Assembly: GCA_035507915.1 (NCBI GenBank)
Contig: DATJNS010000067.1
Coordinates: forward strand, 1-22,169
Origin: JACQAI01 sp035507915
GTDB taxonomy: Bacteria > Pseudomonadota > Alphaproteobacteria > Elsterales > Elsteraceae
Length of the DNA: 22,169 bases
Direction: 5' to 3'
The notes below the pieces were generated by a model that was not told the origin of the DNA, did no database searches, and saw nothing but the letters and a program-made list of their open reading frames with translations. Position numbers and translations under genes: made by a program. Shown in pieces: positions 17,147 through 22,169 of this stretch. Within the stretch, counting starts at the first letter, position 1; the number at the start of each line of letters is the position of its first letter.

Positions 17147-19471
17147 GTGACCATCGACGACGCGCTGACGCAGGCCGACCGGCTGCTCGCTGCCGGGGAT
17201 CTCGCCGGTGCCGCGTCCGCCTATCGGACGATCCGCGAGCGGGCGCCCAAGCGCGCCGAAGCGCTCGTCGGCCTCGCGACGATCGAAGCCCGGTCCGGAC
17301 GCCGCCACCGCGCAGTCAAGCTGCTCGAGCAGGCGGTCGCGCTCGATCCATCGAACGCCGCGATCCATGCAGCGCTTGGCGACCGGCGCGTCGAGTTCGG
17401 CGATCATGCCGCGGCGTTGCGCCACTACACCAAGGCGATCGAGCTCGATCCCACCCGGGGTGCGCCGTACGGGGGCCTCGCCCGCTCGTTCCTCGAGCAA
17501 CGCCGGTTCCGCGACGCCGAGTCGTTCGCGCGTCGCGGCCTCGCGCTCGATCCGGATTTCACCGAGCCGCGCTTGACCCTCGGACGTGCGCTGGCCGCCC
17601 AAGGGCGGATGGCCGAGGCGGCCACGACACTGCGACAGGTCGTCGCCGAGCGGCCCGACGCGGCGTTCGCGCACCTGCATCTCGGCATCGCGCTCGAGGA
17701 TCCGGTCGAGGCGATCGCGAGCTTCCGGCGCGCGCTCGAGATCGATGCCAAACTCACGGCACTCCATCGCCTGCTGGGCGAGGCAGCTTTGCGTGCGGGC
17801 GACCTGGGGACTGCGCTCGCGTCCCTGCGACAAGCCGTCGAGCGCGCGCCGGGCGACGCCGACGCGTGGGCGCTGCTCGGCATCGTGCTCGTGCGCGCCG
17901 GCCGGCCGGAGGATCGTCCGGAGGCGATGCGCTGTCTCGATCGCGCGTTGGCGCTCGACGGCCGGCAGATCGCGGCGCTGGCGCAGCGCATCGATCTCCT
18001 GCAGTCCGATGGTGCGTTCGAGGCGGCAGGTGCGATGTTCAACCGGCTGGTCGCGGCGCTGCCCGATCGTCTCGACCGCGAGATGACGTGGCAGACGCTG
18101 GCCGCGGTGCTCTATCTCGACGCTCACCGGCCGCTGCCGCGCGTGCTCGCCGACGAGGTCGCGCGGCGGCTCGACGGCGTGCTGGCCGGCCGCGTGCAGT
18201 CCTTCGGCGCGCTGCCGCGCACGGTGCATGCGGCCGGCCCGCGGATGCGCCTCGGCTACCTGTCTGCCAATTTCGGCGACCACCCGATCGGCCACGTCAC
18301 CGCGTCGCTGTTCGAGACTCATGATCGCGCGTATGTCGAGGTTCACGGCTTCTCGCGGCGCGACCGCTCGGCCGAGCGCCAGCCGTTCGCCGCGCGCCTG
18401 CGCGCCGGCTTCGACACGTTCCACGACGTCAGCCGCTGCTCGCCGCGCGCCGCCGCGAGCGCCATCCTCGATGCCGGGATCGACATCCTGATCGATCTCG
18501 ACGGCTACACCGGGCTCGACAATCCGGAGGTTCTCGCCTATCGGCCGGCGCCGCTCCAGGTCAGCATGATCGGCCACCTCAACGGACCCAACCTGTCCTG
18601 CGTCGACTACCTGATCACCGATGGGATCGTCGTGCCGCCGGGCGAGGAGGCGCGCCATCGCGAGCAGATCGTCCGGCTGCCCAACACGCTGCACTGCGCC
18701 GACCGCCATCCGATCGCGGCCTCGCGGCCGTCGCGCGCGCGTTGCGGGCTGCCGAAGACGGGCGTCGTATTCGGCGGCTTCGCGCGGCCCGACAAGCTCG
18801 ATGCGACGATCGTCGATTGCTGGTTTCGCATCTTGCGCGCGGTCGACGCCAGCGTGCTGTGGCTGTCGGCGCCGCCGGTCGGCGCCGGGTTCGCTCCCGC
18901 GATGCGGGCGCGCGCCGCCGCGCAGGGCGTCGATCCGGCGCGCCTGGTGTTCGCCGAGCGGGTCGACGACAAGGCCGAGCACTTGGCGCGCTACGCGCTG
19001 TGCGACCTGCTGCTCGACACGGCCGTCTTCAATGCGGCGACCACGGCCCTCGACGCGCTGTGGGCTGGGGTCCCGCTGCTCGCGCTCAAGGGCGATCGCG
19101 AATACAGCCGCATCTCCGCCTCGCTGCTCGGCGCCTTCGGCATGCCTGAGCTGGTGTGCGACTCGCTCGCCGATTACGAGCGCCGCGCAATCGCGCTGGC
19201 GACCGCGCCGGGGGAGCTGGCCGCGCTGCGCGCGACGGTCGCCGCGCGGCGCCTGACGACGCCGTTGTTCGACATCGCCGCCTACACGCGCGCGCTCGAG
19301 GCCGCGTTCGCGCACATGTGGGCCAGGCGGCTCGCCGGCGACCCGCCGCGCGGCTTCGCGCTCGCGCCGGCGGCGCCCGAGCGCGCCCCCGAACCGGCGC
19401 CGGCATCGAAACCGGCGCCGAAGCGGCGCAAGGCGAAGACGACGAAGCCCGCGCGTTCGCGCCGGCGCTGA
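17147..19471 (+). CDS. TPR-repeat GT41 protein (O-GlcNAc transferase/SPINDLY-like)
   Basis: This 774-residue protein has about seven or eight tetratricopeptide repeats (about 4-310) and a C-terminal GT41 domain (about 360-715). The GT41 part shows LGYLSANFGDHPIGH with His379, DILIDLDGYTG, RPAPLQVSMIGH, VDYLITD, FGGFARPDKLDA with Lys550, and NAATTALDALWAGVPLL. Characterised members transfer sugar from a nucleotide donor to Ser or Thr of proteins. Two usual GT41 segments deviate: the glycine-rich GxPGTTG loop reads GHLNGPNL, and the His of the usual NxHTT motif is Ala631. Activity or donor may therefore differ. The last 40 or so residues are rich in Ala, Pro, Lys and Arg and probably disordered. 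The GTG start at 17147 has GCGAGGAG just upstream. It follows putA by 45 bases, so co-transcription is possible, and converges on tamB. No flagellin, pilin or other obvious target is nearby. Confidence 0.88.
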   Translation: MTIDDALTQADRLLAAGDLAGAASAYRTIRERAPKRAEALVGLATIEARSGRRHRAVKLLEQAVALDPSNAAIHAALGDRRVEFGDHAAALRHYTKAIELDPTRGAPYGGLARSFLEQRRFRDAESFARRGLALDPDFTEPRLTLGRALAAQGRMAEAATTLRQVVAERPDAAFAHLHLGIALEDPVEAIASFRRALEIDAKLTALHRLLGEAALRAGDLGTALASLRQAVERAPGDADAWALLGIVLVRAGRPEDRPEAMRCLDRALALDGRQIAALAQRIDLLQSDGAFEAAGAMFNRLVAALPDRLDREMTWQTLAAVLYLDAHRPLPRVLADEVARRLDGVLAGRVQSFGALPRTVHAAGPRMRLGYLSANFGDHPIGHVTASLFETHDRAYVEVHGFSRRDRSAERQPFAARLRAGFDTFHDVSRCSPRAAASAILDAGIDILIDLDGYTGLDNPEVLAYRPAPLQVSMIGHLNGPNLSCVDYLITDGIVVPPGEEARHREQIVRLPNTLHCADRHPIAASRPSRARCGLPKTGVVFGGFARPDKLDATIVDCWFRILRAVDASVLWLSAPPVGAGFAPAMRARAAAQGVDPARLVFAERVDDKAEHLARYALCDLLLDTAVFNAATTALDALWAGVPLLALKGDREYSRISASLLGAFGMPELVCDSLADYERRAIALATAPGELAALRATVAARRLTTPLFDIAAYTRALEAAFAHMWARRLAGDPPRGFALAPAAPERAPEPAPASKPAPKRRKAKTTKPARSRRR

Positions 19472-19492
19472 CCGTCGGGCCGGGGCTTCGCC

Positions 19493-22169
19493 TCAGTAAT
19501 CGTGCTTCCAGGTGAGGCCGATGCTGCTGTCGGAGTCGGCGCCGACGTCGGTCTTGACGGAAAAGTGATCGATCACGTTGACCTCGACGCCGGCGCGCGT
19601 CGTGCCCGGTGTCACGCCCTGCTCGCCGGTCACGAGCACGCCGTTGCCGACATATTTGCCGACGCTGAGCGCCTGGGCCGACGATCCGCTCTTGTCTTGT
19701 GTCGACGTGAGGTCGATGACGTCGAGCCCGGTCGCTTTACGGATTCGATCGACGATGCCGCCACCTCCGCCTCCGGTGAGTTGGGCCACGGCCTGCGCCA
19801 GCTCGACCGCCTCTGTGGCGCTGAGCTGGGTGGTGCCCTTGTCGAACAGCACGTGCGCCAGGATTTCGTCCTGCGGTAGCGGCGGATCGGAGCTCACCGA
19901 CAGCGTCGGCTTGGTCGCGGGTCCGGTCATCCTGATCGTCGCGGTCAGGTCGGTGGCGGTGGCTGTCGCGGTGATGTCGAGATGGGGCGTGATCCCGCCG
20001 TTGCCGGGAAAATCGATCTTGCCGTCCGTCAAGCTGAGCTGCTTGCCCAGGAAATTGATGCTGCCATGCACCAGGGTGAGGCTGCCCTGAATCGCGGGTG
20101 CGGCGGCGGTGCCGCCGACGGTGAGCCGTCCCTGCCATTGCGAGTTGAGCCCACGCCCGCGCACCAGGACCGGTCCGGGCAGATCGACCGTCAAGGCGAG
20201 GGTGATCGGTAGGGCGAGGCCGCTCGGGGCGCCCGCGCCCGGGGCGGGTTGCGATGTCGGCGATTTGCCGTTGATCTCGATCACCTTGATGTTGACCAGC
20301 GAGATCGGCAGCTGGTCGGGAATCGCGATCTCGGTCTTGCCGATCCGAGCGCTACCGTCGACGCGATAGCCCTGCGCGCCGCCTGTGAAGCGCAAGCTGG
20401 CGTCGGCGACGCCGGCGACGTCGTCGCGCCGGATCGCGAACTTGCTCAATGTCGCCGTGCCCTGGAAGCTCGGATGCGCGCCGGCAAGATCGGCGGCGCC
20501 GCTGCCGCTGAGCCGTCCGCCCGCACCATCGGTCGCCGACAGGTCGGTCAGAGCGACATGTGCGCCGTCGGCGACCAGCTTGGCCGTGATGGCGTCGGCA
20601 ACGATGCCGCTCGTCGGATCCGCGTAGTGTCCATCAGCCAGTTCTGCCGAGCCCGAGACGCGTGGCCGTGTGAGCGTACCGGCGACACTGAGGTCGAGGG
20701 CGATGCGGCCGCTGACCGGTTGGTCGATGCCGAGCGCATCCATGATGCGGCCGAGCTCGATGGCGCCATCGACGTGCGCATCGATCGGCGCGTCTTGCGC
20801 CATGCCGATGTCGAGCGGGCTGGACCGATAGACGACCGGGACGTGCGCCGAGACGTCGAGCGGATGGTCGCCCAGACCGGTGAGGCGGCCCTGCAGGATT
20901 GCCTGGCGACCGTGCCATTGTGCGGTCATCTCGCCGTCGACCGCTTGGGCGCGGTCGTGCGCGGACATCACGTGGCGCAGGTCGACCGTGAGGTCGGCCG
21001 TCGGAGCGGCGAGCGTGCCGGCAAGGTGCGCGCGCGCGTCGAGCCTGCCCGTGACGGCGACCGGCGCCACCGCGCCGATCGTGGCGAGCGGCAAACCGTC
21101 GATCTCGATCGCGCCGGAGAGCGTTTCGCCGCGCCGGCTGGCGTCGACGTGGACGCGACCGTGTCCGATATCGAGCCGTGTGGCGCCGAGCGCAAGCGAC
21201 GCGGCGGTGCGCTCGAAGGAGGTCGCCTGCTCGAGCCGGACCGGCACCGCCGCGAACGCGCCGGTGAGGCGCTGCACTGTGATCCGATCAGACTCGGTGC
21301 GATGCGCGAGCTGCCCGTCGGCATCGATGCTGAAGGGCCGCCCGGCCTCGCCCCGTGCACGCACCGACCAAGTCGCCGCGTCGGTTCTGCCCGCGACCTT
21401 GAATTCCGTTTGCGCCACGGTCACGCCGCCGACGATCACGTTCCCGGCATCGAGCGTGAGAGCGACATGTTGGCCCGCGCGGTCAGCCGCGAAGCGTGCA
21501 TGGCCTCGTGCGCGCCCGGACACAGGGGTCCCCGCGAGCACCGACAGCGGCTTGAGGTCGGGTGCGGCGATCGCGAGCGTGCCGTCGACCAACCCGGTGG
21601 CACGCGCCAGGCGCGCCTGTCCGGTCACGCGTGTGCCCGCGGCCTCGAGCCGCGCGTCATCGATCGCGAGGTGCGCGTCATCGAGCACGGCCTTTCCCGC
21701 GAGCCGCGTTGCTACGCCGTTCGGATCGGCCTCGGCGGTCAGGCGCGCCGTCAGCGCGACTGGGCTGCGCGCGATCTGCAAGCGGGCGGCCGCGCGGCCG
21801 CGCAGCGCGACGCCGAGCGCTTTGCCGAGGGGCGTCAGGCGCGGCAGCTCGATCTGCACGTCGCTGTGCGCCGCGTCGCCGTCGAGCGCGCCGTTGCCGT
21901 GTACGCGCAGCGCCGCCGCGTCGAGCTCGAATGCCGGGATGTCGATCCGACCGTCCGGTTGGCGCCGCGCGTGGAGGCTGCCCACAAGCCGGCCACCCAA
22001 CAGGGCGTCGGCGACCGGCAGGTGCGTGACCAGATCATCGGCGTGTAGCGCGGCGTCGGCGTCGAGCCCCTGGTCGAGCGTGCCGGCAATGGTCAAGTCG
22101 GTCGTCGTACGGCCGGCAAGCACGACGCCCGTGAGGCTGCGCCACAGCCCGAGATCGGGCGTTTCGACA
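19493..22169 (-). CDS. tamB: TamB (translocation and assembly module), C-terminal part; 5' end beyond right edge
   Basis: The minus-strand frame stays open to the right edge, giving 891 visible C-terminal residues; the N-terminus and membrane anchor are outside the window. The visible part is the repetitive beta-rich region (many short DGAA-, VTGQA- and LDARAH-like strands) followed by the TamB/DUF490 C-terminal domain. The latter shows SSDPPLPQDEILAHVLFDKG and ends in a beta-barrel-like strand with terminal Tyr (GLTWKHDY). TamB spans the periplasm from the inner membrane, partners with the outer-membrane protein TamA, and is implicated in outer-membrane protein assembly and phospholipid transport. 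tamA would be expected near the missing 5' end. The stop lies 21 bases from the stop of the convergent GT41 gene, with no clear terminator. No frameshift is seen. Confidence 0.93.
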   Translation of the reverse strand, partial: VETPDLGLWRSLTGVVLAGRTTTDLTIAGTLDQGLDADAALHADDLVTHLPVADALLGGRLVGSLHARRQPDGRIDIPAFELDAAALRVHGNGALDGDAAHSDVQIELPRLTPLGKALGVALRGRAAARLQIARSPVALTARLTAEADPNGVATRLAGKAVLDDAHLAIDDARLEAAGTRVTGQARLARATGLVDGTLAIAAPDLKPLSVLAGTPVSGRARGHARFAADRAGQHVALTLDAGNVIVGGVTVAQTEFKVAGRTDAATWSVRARGEAGRPFSIDADGQLAHRTESDRITVQRLTGAFAAVPVRLEQATSFERTAASLALGATRLDIGHGRVHVDASRRGETLSGAIEIDGLPLATIGAVAPVAVTGRLDARAHLAGTLAAPTADLTVDLRHVMSAHDRAQAVDGEMTAQWHGRQAILQGRLTGLGDHPLDVSAHVPVVYRSSPLDIGMAQDAPIDAHVDGAIELGRIMDALGIDQPVSGRIALDLSVAGTLTRPRVSGSAELADGHYADPTSGIVADAITAKLVADGAHVALTDLSATDGAGGRLSGSGAADLAGAHPSFQGTATLSKFAIRRDDVAGVADASLRFTGGAQGYRVDGSARIGKTEIAIPDQLPISLVNIKVIEINGKSPTSQPAPGAGAPSGLALPITLALTVDLPGPVLVRGRGLNSQWQGRLTVGGTAAAPAIQGSLTLVHGSINFLGKQLSLTDGKIDFPGNGGITPHLDITATATATDLTATIRMTGPATKPTLSVSSDPPLPQDEILAHVLFDKGTTQLSATEAVELAQAVAQLTGGGGGGIVDRIRKATGLDVIDLTSTQDKSGSSAQALSVGKYVGNGVLVTGEQGVTPGTTRAGVEVNVIDHFSVKTDVGADSDSSIGLTWKHDY

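Noticed and set aside
13916..19315. A minus-strand open frame of about 1800 codons opposite putA and the GT41 gene
   Set aside because: It lies fully antisense to two well-supported genes and its translation is Arg/Ala/Asp-rich with no recognisable domain. Long antisense frames of this kind arise from G+C-rich third positions.

Overview
This window is an ordinary-looking piece of chromosome from a G+C-rich Gram-negative bacterium, most likely an alphaproteobacterium of the Rhodospirillales/Hyphomicrobiales type. The evidence is a TamB envelope protein, a short PutA without a DNA-binding domain, a LivHMGF-type ABC transporter, an abundance of small catabolic and detoxification enzymes, frequent GTG/TTG starts, and palindromic intergenic elements of a kind common in that group. 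I see no tRNA, rRNA, phage genes, insertion sequence, CRISPR array or defence island. Taxonomy is inferred from gene content, not from a marker gene.

Layout. Bases 1-829 (minus strand) hold the start of a cysteine-containing lipoprotein that runs off the left edge, preceded by a small cupin. Bases 948-4555 hold a fused NDP-forming acyl-CoA synthetase, a DUF1330 protein on the opposite strand, and a VOC/glyoxalase gene followed by a YfcG-like glutathione transferase. Bases 4710-7973 (minus) are a compact livH-livM-livG-livF transporter operon with no substrate-binding protein in view. Bases 8253-8813 (plus) are a second cupin, divergent from livH. Bases 8815-11640 (minus) are a three-gene operon: dienelactone hydrolase, MmsA, and a RutE-like malonic semialdehyde reductase. 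Bases 11899-12945 (plus) are a 2-hydroxyacid dehydrogenase; 13053-13853 (minus) an HpcH/HpaI aldolase; 13976-17101 (plus) PutA; 17147-19471 (plus) a TPR/GT41 O-GlcNAc-transferase-like protein; and 19493 to the right edge (minus) the C-terminal part of TamB.

How the genes work together. The theme is catabolism of small organic and amino acids feeding central metabolism. The Liv transporter would import amino acids or related carboxylates. PutA converts proline to glutamate. MmsA converts (methyl)malonate semialdehyde to acetyl- or propionyl-CoA, while the RutE-like enzyme would reduce malonate semialdehyde. HpaI aldolase cleaves 2-keto-3-deoxy acids, and the NDP-forming synthetase can interconvert acyl-CoA and acid with nucleotide gain. 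The VOC, GST and DUF1330 genes look like reactive-compound handling. These links are inferred from families and adjacency.

Most notable are a dispersed palindromic element present twice, both times between convergent genes; a putA start that looks leaderless; a malonate-semialdehyde branch-point operon; and a GT41 protein with altered active-site positions. No strongly novel multi-gene system is evident.
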